64,000 nt of DNA from Agrobacterium genomosp. 13 str. CFBP 6927. GTDB lineage: Bacteria; Pseudomonadota; Alphaproteobacteria; Rhizobiales; Rhizobiaceae. A program made the position numbers and the translations under genes. This document shows, one piece after another, positions 1 to 8,753 of this stretch (positions within the stretch are counted from its first letter, which is position 1; each line of letters begins with the position of its first letter). The stretch covers positions 176,294 through 240,293 of the forward strand of contig LT009757.1 of assembly GCA_900012615.1 (NCBI GenBank), in the 5' to 3' direction. A model generated the notes under the pieces. The model saw only the letters and a program-made list of their open reading frames with translations, had not been told where the DNA came from and searched no databases.

Positions 1-819
1 ACGCCCGGTGCCGTAAGTCGACAGGTCCAGCGCCTCGAGACCTTTCTTGGCATTAAGTTGTTCCGTCGCGATCCGCGCGAGATCGTATTGACGGTAGAGG
101 GCGAGCAATATCTGGCTGCAGTCAGCCGTCATCTCGATGCAATCCGGGAGGAAACGCAAAAGTTGACCGGGAAGAGGGCTAAGGAAATATTGCGTGTCAG
201 AGCGTACACCACTTTCTCTATGAAATGGCTAATTCCGAGACTTCGCACGTTCTCAGATTCCAACGGTTCTACAGAGGTGCGGCTTACGACATCCAACGAA
301 ACAGTGGACTTCGAGCGCGAAAGTGTGGATGGTGCAGTACGACTAGGTGACGGCAATTGGCCCGGGCTTGAGGTCGATCGACTTATGCGCAACGAATTGG
401 TGCCGCTTTGCAGCCCCGCGTTTGCCGCCGAGCACGTGATCCGAACTACAGATGACCTCCAATCCGTACGCCTTTTACACTCGCTTGTCCGTCCGGACGA
501 TTGGCGGTTTTGGCTATTGGCTGCTGGCAATGAAAAGGTCGACCCCTACGCGGGTGATAAGTATGCCAGCTCCACCTTGGCATACCAGGCGACTCTGGAG
601 GGCCAGGGAGTAATGATGGCCCAGAAAGCCCTTTTCCTCGACGATATTCGCGCGGGGCGTCTTGTCCAACCCATCGACTTCAGTCTCGATAGGGGCGACT
701 TCACATATTACTTTGTTTACCCACGCAACCGCCTTAGAAGTCCTGCATTCCGTCGTTTTCGCGAGTGGTTGCTCGCTCAGGCCGAACAAGCTGATCGAGG
801 CGACAACCAGACCGAATAG
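1..819 (+). CDS. LysR-family transcriptional regulator, 5' end cut by window
   Basis: The frame is open from base 1, and its first codons read as the second half of a LysR winged helix-turn-helix (TPGAVSRQVQRLETFLG followed by KLFRR), so the N-terminus lies outside the window. The rest is a substrate-binding domain of the GcvA-like subgroup (FERESVDGAVRLGDGNWPGL, then PLCSPAF), ending in a short polar tail. The protein would bind DNA and regulate a neighbouring or divergent gene in response to a small effector, which cannot be read here. It ends 22 bases before the adenylate cyclase gene on the same strand, so the two may be cotranscribed. The family call is secure; the target is unknown. Confidence 0.9.
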   Translation, partial: TPGAVSRQVQRLETFLGIKLFRRDPREIVLTVEGEQYLAAVSRHLDAIREETQKLTGKRAKEILRVRAYTTFSMKWLIPRLRTFSDSNGSTEVRLTTSNETVDFERESVDGAVRLGDGNWPGLEVDRLMRNELVPLCSPAFAAEHVIRTTDDLQSVRLLHSLVRPDDWRFWLLAAGNEKVDPYAGDKYASSTLAYQATLEGQGVMMAQKALFLDDIRAGRLVQPIDFSLDRGDFTYYFVYPRNRLRSPAFRRFREWLLAQAEQADRGDNQTE

Positions 820-841
820 TTCGAGCTAACGGAGGGGCCCC

Positions 842-2056
842 ATGGCTCTGGTTGATATCGATCCAATACAAAGCTGGCTTGTCCAACAGGGCTTGGTCGG
901 AAATGACGAGCTTGAGATGCTCACCGGATTTTGCGCTCGCTGCAACGAAGCCGGGCTCGGCCTGGTGCATGCCGTGATCTTCGTAGACACTTTGCATCCC
1001 GTCCTAGAATCGTGGGGTTTTCACTGGGATGCGGAGGCCGGTAAAGCTGAGACCCAGCCATTCCCACGGTCGGCTGCAGCCGATAATGCCGACCGCTGGC
1101 GCGCCAGCCCATTCTTCCATATGCAACTGGAAGGAAATGCCGACTATCGTGTCGATCTGACCGAGCAGGTTTCGGATCGGTTCCCCATCCTCACCGAGCT
1201 TCGTGAAGCCGGCCACACCGGCTACTTTGCCATGATTCATCCACTCAGTGGAGATGACGCGATCGGCGAGATGGACAACCTCTTTTCGCGGTGGTCCACG
1301 ACCAAACCTGGCGGTTTCACTGACGACGATATCGCCGTACTTCGCGACCTCGTCCCAGCGCTTGCGCTGGCCATCAAAACCGCCGCTTTGCGACATATCG
1401 CCCAATCTCTAGTCAGCGCTTACCTCGGACGCGACCCAGGACGCCGCGTGCTCGAAGGCCGTATCTCAAGAGGTTCGTTAGAGAGCATCAACACAGTTTT
1501 ATGGTACTCCGATCTCGTGAGCTTCACGGCAATATCCGAGAAAGTCGATAGTGCCACCTTGATCGCGCTTTTGAATGACTACGCCGAGGCCGCTATCCTC
1601 TCTGTGACAGAAAATGGTGGTGACGTCTTGAAGCTGGTCGGCGACGGAATCCTTGCAATCTTCAGCAGCCAATCACTAAGCGATGCAGCCTTGGCCTCTC
1701 TGGAAGCGAGACGAAAGCTTGTCGAACGCGTCGCACTGCTGAATCAGCAACGCCAAAGCCGAAGTGATGTTACCACCGATATCTACTTAGCACTGCACGT
1801 GGGCGAGGTGTTCTACGGCAACATAGGCAGCGCCGAGCGGTTGGACTTCACTGTGATCGGCCCCGCGGTCAACGAAGTATGCCGCATTGCGTCCACCTCA
1901 ACGGCAACAGGTGGGTCCCTCGTTGTTTCCTCAGAATTCCTCGCGTTATTGCCTCAAGAAGCGCGTATCGCTTTCGTGGACGCAGGCGTTCACCATCTCA
2001 AAGGCGTCAGCCAGCCTAAGCAGCTTTATATTAGCCGCGGCAGTTCTCACGCATGA
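842..2056 (+). CDS. class III adenylate/guanylate cyclase
   Basis: Makes a cyclic nucleotide, probably cAMP, from the NTP. The 404-residue protein has an N-terminal sensor-like region (about 1-190) with no clear membrane segment and a C-terminal cyclase homology domain (about 210-400). Visible catalytic features are the first metal Asp in YSDLVSFT (D224), the second metal Asp in KLVGDGILAIF (D268), a Lys before it (K264) and an Asp in AERLDFTVIG that fit adenine recognition, and the Asn/Arg pair in VNEVCRI. The ATG follows GGAGG. It sits directly behind the LysR gene. The domain call is strong; the choice of ATP over GTP rests on the Lys/Asp pair and is inferred. Confidence 0.9.
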   Translation: MALVDIDPIQSWLVQQGLVGNDELEMLTGFCARCNEAGLGLVHAVIFVDTLHPVLESWGFHWDAEAGKAETQPFPRSAAADNADRWRASPFFHMQLEGNADYRVDLTEQVSDRFPILTELREAGHTGYFAMIHPLSGDDAIGEMDNLFSRWSTTKPGGFTDDDIAVLRDLVPALALAIKTAALRHIAQSLVSAYLGRDPGRRVLEGRISRGSLESINTVLWYSDLVSFTAISEKVDSATLIALLNDYAEAAILSVTENGGDVLKLVGDGILAIFSSQSLSDAALASLEARRKLVERVALLNQQRQSRSDVTTDIYLALHVGEVFYGNIGSAERLDFTVIGPAVNEVCRIASTSTATGGSLVVSSEFLALLPQEARIAFVDAGVHHLKGVSQPKQLYISRGSSHA

Positions 2057-2431
2057 CTCTGACCACCTTTACATACTGACGTATCTGATCCCGTTTCGAG
2101 CTCTGGCGCGAACTCTAAAAGGTTGACGCGCAGGCTATCGTGGAAGCGCGTTGATGGCCTATCCCTGCAGGTCAGGGCTGACATCTCAAGCCACCCAAAA
2201 CTCGGCAGCGGTTTCCAGAGGCGGCATGGACTTAGCTGTAATAACCTTTGATCGACGCGACTAAACGATGATCGCGTAGACGAACTTATTCTTCGGCAGC
2301 ACCACGGGGCAGCATAAATTCACAACTCTCAACATGCGCCATCCGCCCGGCCCTTGCTATTCTTTTAGCGGCTAGAATTCCACGATCCCGATTGCGGATG
2401 ACCGTATCATTTTGACGAAGGGAGAACTGAG
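2057..2431. other. intergenic region upstream of paoA
   Basis: No convincing gene, RNA or repeat seen. It presumably carries the promoter of the paoABC operon. Confidence 0.5.
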
Positions 2432-3088
2432 GTGTCAAACCAAGACTCGAACTCAGACGACAATGATCATGCTGATAGCGCTTGGGCAGACATTCTGTCT
2501 CCGTACTGTCTTAGTCGCCGTGAAGTACTGCAACTTTCCGCTGGAGCCGCGGCGTTTGCATCTTTGCCTTTCCTGCCGCGTATATCTAGCGCTCAACCGG
2601 CTGCGGTTGAGCTAGGAGAACCGGTCGACCTTACGCTGACAGTGAACGGGGAAGCGGTCGCGCTGAAGGTCGATCCGCGTCAATCTGTGCTCGATTTGCT
2701 GCGCGAGCGGCTGGCACTGACAGGTACGAAAAAAGGTTGCAACCAGGGCGCTTGCGGTGCCTGCACCGTGCTGATCAACGATCGTCGCGTAAATGCCTGT
2801 CTCGCTCTCGCGGTGATGTATGAAGGCACGTCGATCACCACAATAGAAGGGGTCGCCAGCGGCGAAGAGCTACAACCCATTCAGCAAGCCTTTATCGATC
2901 ACGAAGGCTTTCAATGTGGATATTGCACGCCAGGGCAGATCATGTCGGGCCTCGGTTGCATCAAGGAAGGACACGCAGGTTCGCGCGAGGATATCAGCTA
3001 CTGGATGAGCGGCAACATCTGTCGGTGTGGTGCATATCCCGGCATTGTTGCTGCAATAGAGCAAGCCGAACGGGAGAGCCGCACATGA
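2432..3088 (+). CDS. paoA: periplasmic aldehyde oxidoreductase, [2Fe-2S] subunit
   Basis: Electron-transfer subunit of a xanthine-oxidase-family enzyme that oxidises aldehydes to acids in the periplasm. After a long polar n-region, residues 28-35 read SRREVLQL, a twin-arginine signal, followed by a hydrophobic stretch and an Ala-x-Ala-like region near residue 55. Two iron-sulphur domains follow: GCNQGACGACTVL with a later NACL (plant-ferredoxin type), and QCGYCTPGQ with ICRCGAY (alpha-helical type). The start is GTG with AAGGGAG about 8 bases upstream. The stop overlaps the next start (ATGA). A Tat signal on the small subunit and the gene order match E. coli PaoABC (YagTSR) rather than cytoplasmic xanthine dehydrogenase. 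Confidence 0.88.
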   Translation: MSNQDSNSDDNDHADSAWADILSPYCLSRREVLQLSAGAAAFASLPFLPRISSAQPAAVELGEPVDLTLTVNGEAVALKVDPRQSVLDLLRERLALTGTKKGCNQGACGACTVLINDRRVNACLALAVMYEGTSITTIEGVASGEELQPIQQAFIDHEGFQCGYCTPGQIMSGLGCIKEGHAGSREDISYWMSGNICRCGAYPGIVAAIEQAERESRT

Positions 3089-4062
3089 AACCTTTTGCTT
3101 ATCAGCGGGCATCAAGTGAAGCAGATGCAATCAGCGCTGCGGCTGCCGGGGCGCGATACCTGGCGGGCGGTACGACCCTTGTCGACCTGATGCGCGAGGA
3201 GGTTGAAACACCCGAAAGTATCGTCGACATAAACCGGCTACCACTGGACTACATTCGAGCCGAAAACGATGAACTCGTGATCGGAGCTCTGGCCCGAATG
3301 TCAGACGTGGCTGCCAACGAAGACGTTCGGCGATTACAGCCGCTTGTTGCAGAAACGTTGATCGAGGGGGCCTCGCCACAGCTCCGGAATGTGGCATCCA
3401 TCGGCGGCAATCTGCTACAGCGCGTGCGCTGTCCATACTTCCGAATGTTGGATGCTCCGTGCAACAAGCGAGCGCCAGGTTCTGGCTGTTCAGCTATCGA
3501 CGGCTTGAACGCAGGTACAGCGATTTTTGGAACGAGCACACAATGCATCGCTACCCATCCTTCGGATATGGCGGTCTCATTGGTCGCCCTCGACGCGACG
3601 CTACATGTGCGTGGCCCTGATGGAGATCGCAGTTTCCCTGTCGCTGAGCTCTTTCGTCTACCTGGCGACACCCCCCATCTGGAACACACATTGCGGCCCG
3701 GCGAACTCATCGTCGAGGTCCGAATACCCAATATCCCGTACGCCAGAAGTGCACGGTATCTGAAAGTACGCGACCGCCAGTCTTATGAGTTTGCCCTAGT
3801 GTCAGCAGCCGCGGCGCTCCAAATCGAGAACGGGCGCATCAAGGAAGCGCGCATCGCTGCTGGCGGTGTCGGAACGCGCCCCTGGCGCATGACAGCTGTC
3901 GAACAGGCCCTGGTAGGCAAACCAGCGACTCGCCAGACATTCGAGTCCGCTGCAGCAATTTCGGCGGAAGGAGCGCGGGCCCAATCGGGGAATGCGTTCA
4001 AAGTGAAGCTTTTACCGGCGACAATCACCAGGGCTCTTGAGATGGTAGGAGAAAGCGCATGA
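3085..4062 (+). CDS. paoB: periplasmic aldehyde oxidoreductase, FAD and [4Fe-4S] subunit
   Basis: FAD-binding subunit that passes electrons from the iron-sulphur chain. The start is the ATG at 3085 overlapping the paoA stop; an open frame runs further upstream but is a shadow of paoA. The 325-residue protein has the CO-dehydrogenase flavoprotein fold, with LAGGTTLVDLM and SIGGNLLQR as FAD contacts. Between residues 116 and 154 are four cysteines (C116, C126, C135, C154 in CPYFR, CNKR, GSGC, TQC). This matches the extra [4Fe-4S] site of PaoB, which ordinary xanthine dehydrogenase subunits lack. It overlaps paoC by ATGA, indicating translational coupling. Confidence 0.88.
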   Translation: MKPFAYQRASSEADAISAAAAGARYLAGGTTLVDLMREEVETPESIVDINRLPLDYIRAENDELVIGALARMSDVAANEDVRRLQPLVAETLIEGASPQLRNVASIGGNLLQRVRCPYFRMLDAPCNKRAPGSGCSAIDGLNAGTAIFGTSTQCIATHPSDMAVSLVALDATLHVRGPDGDRSFPVAELFRLPGDTPHLEHTLRPGELIVEVRIPNIPYARSARYLKVRDRQSYEFALVSAAAALQIENGRIKEARIAAGGVGTRPWRMTAVEQALVGKPATRQTFESAAAISAEGARAQSGNAFKVKLLPATITRALEMVGESA

Positions 4063-6281
4063 CAACGTCGATTGGAACACCTTTGGCCCGTGTCGACGGA
4101 CGTCTCAAAGTGACCGGGCAGGCAAAATACGCGGCCGAATTCAATCAGGACCGGCAGGCTTACGCGGTCATTGTCGGCAGTACGGCAGGCCTTGGCCGGA
4201 TCGAGGCGATCAATGTGGCGTCAGTAGAGCAAATGCCCGGCGTCGTCGCAGTAATCTCGCATCTGAACGCACAACGCCTTCCATATGCGGCTCACCGCGG
4301 TCCGATTGATCCGCCCGCTGGCGAGCGCCTGCACGTGCTGCAAGATGCCGAGGTGCGTTTTTTTGGCCAGCCCGTGGCAATAGTCGTAGCCGATACGCTA
4401 GACCATGCCGAACACGCCGCGAACTCCCTGAAAATTACCTATGCCGCGCGATCTCCGCAAGTCGATGCCCACAGCGCGGAAAAGGTGTTGCCGGAAACCG
4501 CACGACGGCCAGGCTCGCGAGTGCATGCAGACATCGAACGCGGTAATGCAGTGGCGGCGCTGGATGCCGCTCCCGTCAAGGTCGACTTGGAATATGTCAT
4601 CCAACGTGAGAACCACAACCCAATGGAACCTCACGCGACAGTGGCCGCCTGGAACGGCGACCGGTTGACGTTATGGAGCAAGAGCCAGTTCGTCGTCAAC
4701 GAACAGGCGGAGATCGCAGCGGTCTTCGGAATTCCACCTGAGAACGTTGAGGTGATATGCCCGTTCATCGGTGGGGCTTTCGGGACAAGCCTGCGTACTT
4801 GGCCACATGTAACGCTCGCCGCTCTCGCTGCCCGCCATGTAGGACGTCCAGTAAAACTGGTCCTAACCCGCAAGCAAATGTTCTTCACTACCGGCCACCG
4901 CCCGTACACGCTCCAGCGCATGGCAATCGGTGCCAATGCGGACGGCAAGTTGACGAGCATAATCCACGAAGGCGCAGGCGAGACCAGCCGCTACGAGGAG
5001 TTTATGGAGGCGCTGACCTCGGTCACCACTTTCAACTACTCATGTCCGAATGTCAGTACCAGCTACAGGCTGATTCCGCTGGATACCAGCACGCCAACCT
5101 ATATGCGCGGTCCGGGCGAAGCTAGTGGTGTCCACGCGATGGAGTGTGCCATGGATGAACTTGCCTACAAGCTCAACATGGACCCACTAGAACTGCGAAG
5201 GATCAACGAACCCACAATTGATGAGGGGCGAAACGTACCTTTCTCCAGCCGATCCATGCTGAAGTGTTACGATCTCGGGGCCGAACGCTTTGGCTGGAGC
5301 AGACGTACACCGGAGCCTCGTTCGATGCGTGACGGTCGGTTACTTGTCGGGTACGGGATGGCGACCGGCTCCTATCCGTGTCTGTTCGCACCTGCCAATG
5401 CGAGAGTACGGCTGATGCCCGACGGCACGGCGGAAGTCGAGGCGGCGGCGAGCGACATGGGCCCCGGCACCTATACGTCGATGACACAGGTGGCCGCCGA
5501 ATTTTTAGGCCTATCGGTAGACCGGATCAAGTTTGCCCTTGGCCGTTCAGACTTCCCGGCGACTCCGCCGCACGGCGGCTCGATGACCATGGGCTCGGTC
5601 GGTTCAGCTGTTCGTGCGGCGTGCCTTGACGCACAGACGAAGGCTATGAATGCGGCCACGTTGAGCAACGGCAGTCCATTCTCAGGGATAGAGCGAGAAC
5701 AGCTTGAATGGCGAAACGGATTGTTGTTCGCCAAGAACCGAGAACAAGCCGGAATTTCCTACCAAGAAATCGCAGCCATTTCCGATGGACAACCAATTAT
5801 CGGCGAGGGCAGCGCGGCCCGGGAAGCGGAGATCGCCGGCGGCTACTCAATGCATGCCTTTGGTGCGGTGTTTGCTGAAGTGGCGATCGATCCCGACGTC
5901 GCTACTATCCGGGTCCGTAGGCTAGTTGGTGCATATGGTGCGGGTAGAGTGGTAAACCCGCGGCTAGCGGCCAGCCAATGCACTGGTGGTATGATAGGTG
6001 GTATCGGCATGGCGATAATGGAGAGGACGGTGCTCGACAGGCGCAACGGTCGGCCGATTAATGCCCATCTCGCTGACTATCTCGTCCCGGTCAACCTCGA
6101 CACGCCCCACTTGGAGGCACACTTCGTTGAGGAGGAAGACACGCTCGTCAATCCGCTTGGTGTTAAGGGTTTGGGTGAAATTGCCTTGGTTGGAGTGTCG
6201 CCGGCAATCGCCAATGCAATCTTCCACGCAACAGGAAAGCGGGTACACGAGCTGCCTATCATGATCGAGAACCTGCTTTAG
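4059..6281 (+). CDS. paoC: periplasmic aldehyde oxidoreductase, molybdenum cofactor subunit
   Basis: Catalytic subunit of 740 residues, close to the length of E. coli PaoC. It holds the Moco-binding domains of the xanthine oxidase family: IGGAFGTSLR, RGPGEASGVHAMECAMDELA and GGSMTMGSVGSAV. The C-terminal VKGLGEIALVG carries the expected catalytic Glu (about E707). It has no signal peptide, consistent with export bound to PaoA through the Tat pathway. It is the last gene of a tightly coupled three-gene operon and is followed by a strong terminator. No paoD-like Moco insertion chaperone is seen nearby, so maturation may depend on a gene elsewhere. The aldehyde substrate is not determined. Confidence 0.9.
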   Translation: MTTSIGTPLARVDGRLKVTGQAKYAAEFNQDRQAYAVIVGSTAGLGRIEAINVASVEQMPGVVAVISHLNAQRLPYAAHRGPIDPPAGERLHVLQDAEVRFFGQPVAIVVADTLDHAEHAANSLKITYAARSPQVDAHSAEKVLPETARRPGSRVHADIERGNAVAALDAAPVKVDLEYVIQRENHNPMEPHATVAAWNGDRLTLWSKSQFVVNEQAEIAAVFGIPPENVEVICPFIGGAFGTSLRTWPHVTLAALAARHVGRPVKLVLTRKQMFFTTGHRPYTLQRMAIGANADGKLTSIIHEGAGETSRYEEFMEALTSVTTFNYSCPNVSTSYRLIPLDTSTPTYMRGPGEASGVHAMECAMDELAYKLNMDPLELRRINEPTIDEGRNVPFSSRSMLKCYDLGAERFGWSRRTPEPRSMRDGRLLVGYGMATGSYPCLFAPANARVRLMPDGTAEVEAAASDMGPGTYTSMTQVAAEFLGLSVDRIKFALGRSDFPATPPHGGSMTMGSVGSAVRAACLDAQTKAMNAATLSNGSPFSGIEREQLEWRNGLLFAKNREQAGISYQEIAAISDGQPIIGEGSAAREAEIAGGYSMHAFGAVFAEVAIDPDVATIRVRRLVGAYGAGRVVNPRLAASQCTGGMIGGIGMAIMERTVLDRRNGRPINAHLADYLVPVNLDTPHLEAHFVEEEDTLVNPLGVKGLGEIALVGVSPAIANAIFHATGKRVHELPIMIENLL

Positions 6282-6305
6282 CAAGGATCGCATTGAGCTA
6301 GAAAC

Positions 6306-6355
6306 ATTGGGCGGCGTCGATCACGAAAGCGTAGTGATCCGAGCCGCCCAATTTT
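6306..6355 (+). terminator. rho-independent terminator after paoC
   Basis: Perfect 10-base outer arms (ATTGGGCGGC at 6306-6315 and its complement at 6343-6352) enclose an inner GATCAC/GTGATC stem. A short T run follows. It lies 25 bases after the paoC stop. Confidence 0.8.
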
Positions 6356-6446
6356 CGCTTAGCAGAAACTTCCCTGCTTGCTGTGGCCATGCTCCGCACT
6401 CCGGCCCATCAGCACACGCTGTTTGGGATGCCCCTTACCTCACTTA

Positions 6447-6800
6447 CTACTGACATCGCCCTGACACCCATGACGAAGCTTCGGCTATCAATCCATCCAC
6501 AACACCAGGCACACTGAAAAGCATGCCCAACACCGGAATCGATGCCATGTCCTGCCTTTCCACAGGACGGCCAGTGCTGACATCGAAGACGCGCGCGACA
6601 TCCATGGCAAACTTGAGAACGAGTGCATTCTGGATCGCGCCGTAGGTCTGAACGAAATCCGTCTGATACCCCTTCAGGCCGGGCGGTACGATGGCGTTCT
6701 GTGCCTCCATGACTTCATGCGACATTATAGCTGTCTCGACGTCATGCCGGAGCATCGGAACGATCTTCTCTATTCTCTGGATGGCGTCGTTGCAGTCCAC
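6447..6800 (-). CDS. hypothetical protein, 117 residues, possibly HEPN/AbiU2-like
   Basis: An all-helical-looking protein beginning MDCNDAIQRIEKIVPMLRHD and ending SSWVSGRCQ. The pattern of a leading helix, a middle segment YGAIQNALVLKFAMDVARVF and an Arg-rich linker loosely recalls the N-terminal half of AbiU2/HEPN proteins. I cannot see a full RxxxxH motif, so the family call is only a suggestion. It may be a truncated gene. It stands convergent to paoC and upstream of the IS3 element. Confidence 0.45.
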   Translation of the reverse strand: MDCNDAIQRIEKIVPMLRHDVETAIMSHEVMEAQNAIVPPGLKGYQTDFVQTYGAIQNALVLKFAMDVARVFDVSTGRPVERQDMASIPVLGMLFSVPGVVDGLIAEASSWVSGRCQ

Positions 6801-6950
6801 CGCTCACCTCATCTCCGCGTCGTATCACATACACACGCCGACGGTCATTCGAACCACGACGGCGACCGTTGTCGAAATGGGTCACATAGAGGTGGCTCGA
6901 GAAATCTGCACAGCTGGGATAAGTGGAATTTCTGCCTGACTTCGGCTTAG

Positions 6951-7283
6951 ATGCCGGGAACAGGAGATATCATGACGAGACGACCGCGCCGGAACCACAG
7001 CCCGGCTTTCAAGGCAAAAGTGGCGCTTGCTGCTATCCGAGGTGAGCAGACTCTGGTGGAATTATCCCAGCAGTTCGACGTGCACGCCAATCAGATCAAG
7101 CAGTGGAAAGACCAGCTGCTTGAGGGGGCGACCGGCGTTTTCGGCGATGAAGCGAAACCGGAACCGGCGGGTCCGACCGTCGATGTGAAAACGCTTCACG
7201 CCAAGATCGGCGAACTGACGTTGGAGAACGATTTTTTGTCCGGTGCGCTCGGCAAGGCGGGCTTGCTGGGCGGAAAGAAATGA
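6951..7283 (+). CDS. IS3-family transposase OrfA
   Basis: A 110-residue helix-turn-helix protein that binds the element ends. It opens RRPRRNHSPAFKAKVALAA, typical of IS3 OrfA, followed by GEQTLVELSQQFDVHANQI and WKDQLLEGA. A C-terminal leucine-rich helix (KIGELTLENDFLSGALGKAG) would mediate dimerisation. It overlaps OrfB by ATGA, which allows coupled translation or frameshifting to a fusion transposase. Confidence 0.9.
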   Translation: MPGTGDIMTRRPRRNHSPAFKAKVALAAIRGEQTLVELSQQFDVHANQIKQWKDQLLEGATGVFGDEAKPEPAGPTVDVKTLHAKIGELTLENDFLSGALGKAGLLGGKK

Positions 7284-8110
7284 TCGACCGCGAACACGAG
7301 CTGTCGATCGTAAGGCAGGCTAAGCTCCTCGGCTTCAGCCGCGGCAGCGTCTACTATTCGCCGCGCCCAGTGTCCGACGCCGATCTGGCACTGATGCGCC
7401 GGATCGACGAACTGCATCTCGAATATCCGTTCGCGGGAAGTCGAATGTTGCAAGGGCTTTTGAGAGGAGAAGGGTTGAATGCCGGGCGGCTCCATGTCAC
7501 CACGCTGATGAAGAAGATGGGCATCGAGGCGATCTATCGCCGCCCGAACACCTCCAAACCAGCGCCAGGACACAAGATTTATCCCTATCTTCTGCGCAAG
7601 CTGGCGGTTACCCGGCCCAATAAGGTATGGGCGATGGACCTGACCTATATCCCCATGGCGCGTGGTTTTGTCTACCTCTGCGCCGTTGTGGACTGGTTCA
7701 GTCGTCGGGTTCTGTCGTGGCGATTGTCGATCACGATGGAGGCGGACTTCTGTATCGAAGCGGTCGAGGAAGCGCTGGCTCGCTATGGAAAGCCGGACAT
7801 ATTCAACACCGATCAGGGATCGCAGTTCACCTCCATCGACTTCACCGCCGTGCTGAAGAAAGCTGAGATTGCCATCTCGATGGATGGCAAGGGCGCATGG
7901 CGGGACAATGTCTTCGTCGAACGGCTTTGGCGGTCGATCAAATACGAGGAAGTCTACCTCCACGCCTACAAGACCGTGTCCGAGGCCCGAGCGGGGATCA
8001 GTCGCTATCTGAACTTTTACAATACTCGACGTCCACATTCATCTCTTGACCGGCAGACGCCGGATCAGGCTTACTTCAACGCGCTGGCACCGATGATGGT
8101 GGCGGCATAA
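7280..8110 (+). CDS. IS3-family transposase OrfB (DDE integrase)
   Basis: A 276-residue catalytic protein with an HTH_21-type N-terminus and an rve integrase core. Visible catalytic features are WAMDLTYIPM (first Asp), FNTDQGSQFTS (second Asp) and DNVFVERLWRSIKYEEVY (Glu), followed by the usual YNTRRPHSSLDRQTPDQAY C-terminus. The frame is intact, so the element may still be active. Confidence 0.93.
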   Translation: MIDREHELSIVRQAKLLGFSRGSVYYSPRPVSDADLALMRRIDELHLEYPFAGSRMLQGLLRGEGLNAGRLHVTTLMKKMGIEAIYRRPNTSKPAPGHKIYPYLLRKLAVTRPNKVWAMDLTYIPMARGFVYLCAVVDWFSRRVLSWRLSITMEADFCIEAVEEALARYGKPDIFNTDQGSQFTSIDFTAVLKKAEIAISMDGKGAWRDNVFVERLWRSIKYEEVYLHAYKTVSEARAGISRYLNFYNTRRPHSSLDRQTPDQAYFNALAPMMVAA

Positions 8111-8130
8111 TCGAGGCGGAAATCCACTTA

Positions 8131-8699
8131 ACGAAACGCTCGAAACTGTTCAGGCAAACCGAGCCACCTCTCTCTGATGGCTTCGCGACGACCGTGTTGC
8201 CAACAGCGAGTGCCGGAGCAATGGCTCTTGCGGCCTGATGCAACGGGGCGTTCCAAGGCAATATTACCCCGATCACGCCAAACGGATCGCGGCGGGTGTA
8301 AACGTGGTAGTCCGGCCCTTGGTTGATAACTTCACCGTCCATAACGTTCACGATGCCACCGTAGAACTCGAAAAACTGCGCTGTGAGGTCAATGAGCGTC
8401 GGCATCTCGTGCCCGGGCTTTCCAGTCTCTGCACTTTCGATTTCACCGAGACGCTTTCCGTTTGCTCGGATCACCCGACCCAGTTCAACCATAGTCCGGC
8501 CACGTTCGGATGGCCGCATGTCACGCCATTCCGAAAATGCATTATCCGCCACGTCGATTGCCTGCCTCACCTCTGCGGCGCTACTGTAGGTGACCTCCTC
8601 CAACTTCTCCCCGGTCCTCGGATCGATCTTTATGCCAAATTCATCGACCGACGCCCCGACGTTTTTACCGCCGATGTAGTTGTTGATCCGGATCGTCAT
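8131..8699 (-). pseudogene. aldehyde dehydrogenase, truncated by the IS3 element
   Basis: The N-terminal 190 or so residues of an NAD(P)-dependent aldehyde dehydrogenase: NYIGGKNV, the RREPFG-like RRDPFGVIGVILPWNAPL and NTVVAKPSE are all present. The open frame then runs into the IS3 right end, and the catalytic Cys/Glu domain is gone. The missing part is not found on the far side of the IS. It lies 54 bases downstream of the MFS gene and was probably its operon partner. The fragment cannot be active. Confidence 0.88.
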
Positions 8700-8753
8700 A
8701 GTTTTCTCCTCAGTTCGATATTAGCCTTTGAGATTTAGATAGTTGCGGAAAAC

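Larger units (their letters stand above)
6920..8130 (+). mobile_element. IS3-family insertion sequence
   Basis: About 1.2 kb bounded by imperfect inverted repeats: TAAGTGGAATTTCTGCCTGA at the left (from 6920), and at the right the complement of TAAGTGGATTTCCGCCTCGA (to 8130). It contains the two overlapping transposase frames typical of the family. No 3-base target duplication is visible: the flanks read GGA on the left and ACG on the right. The right flank is the interior of an aldehyde dehydrogenase gene, while the left flank shows no matching remainder of that gene, so the insertion was followed by a deletion or rearrangement. Confidence 0.88.
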
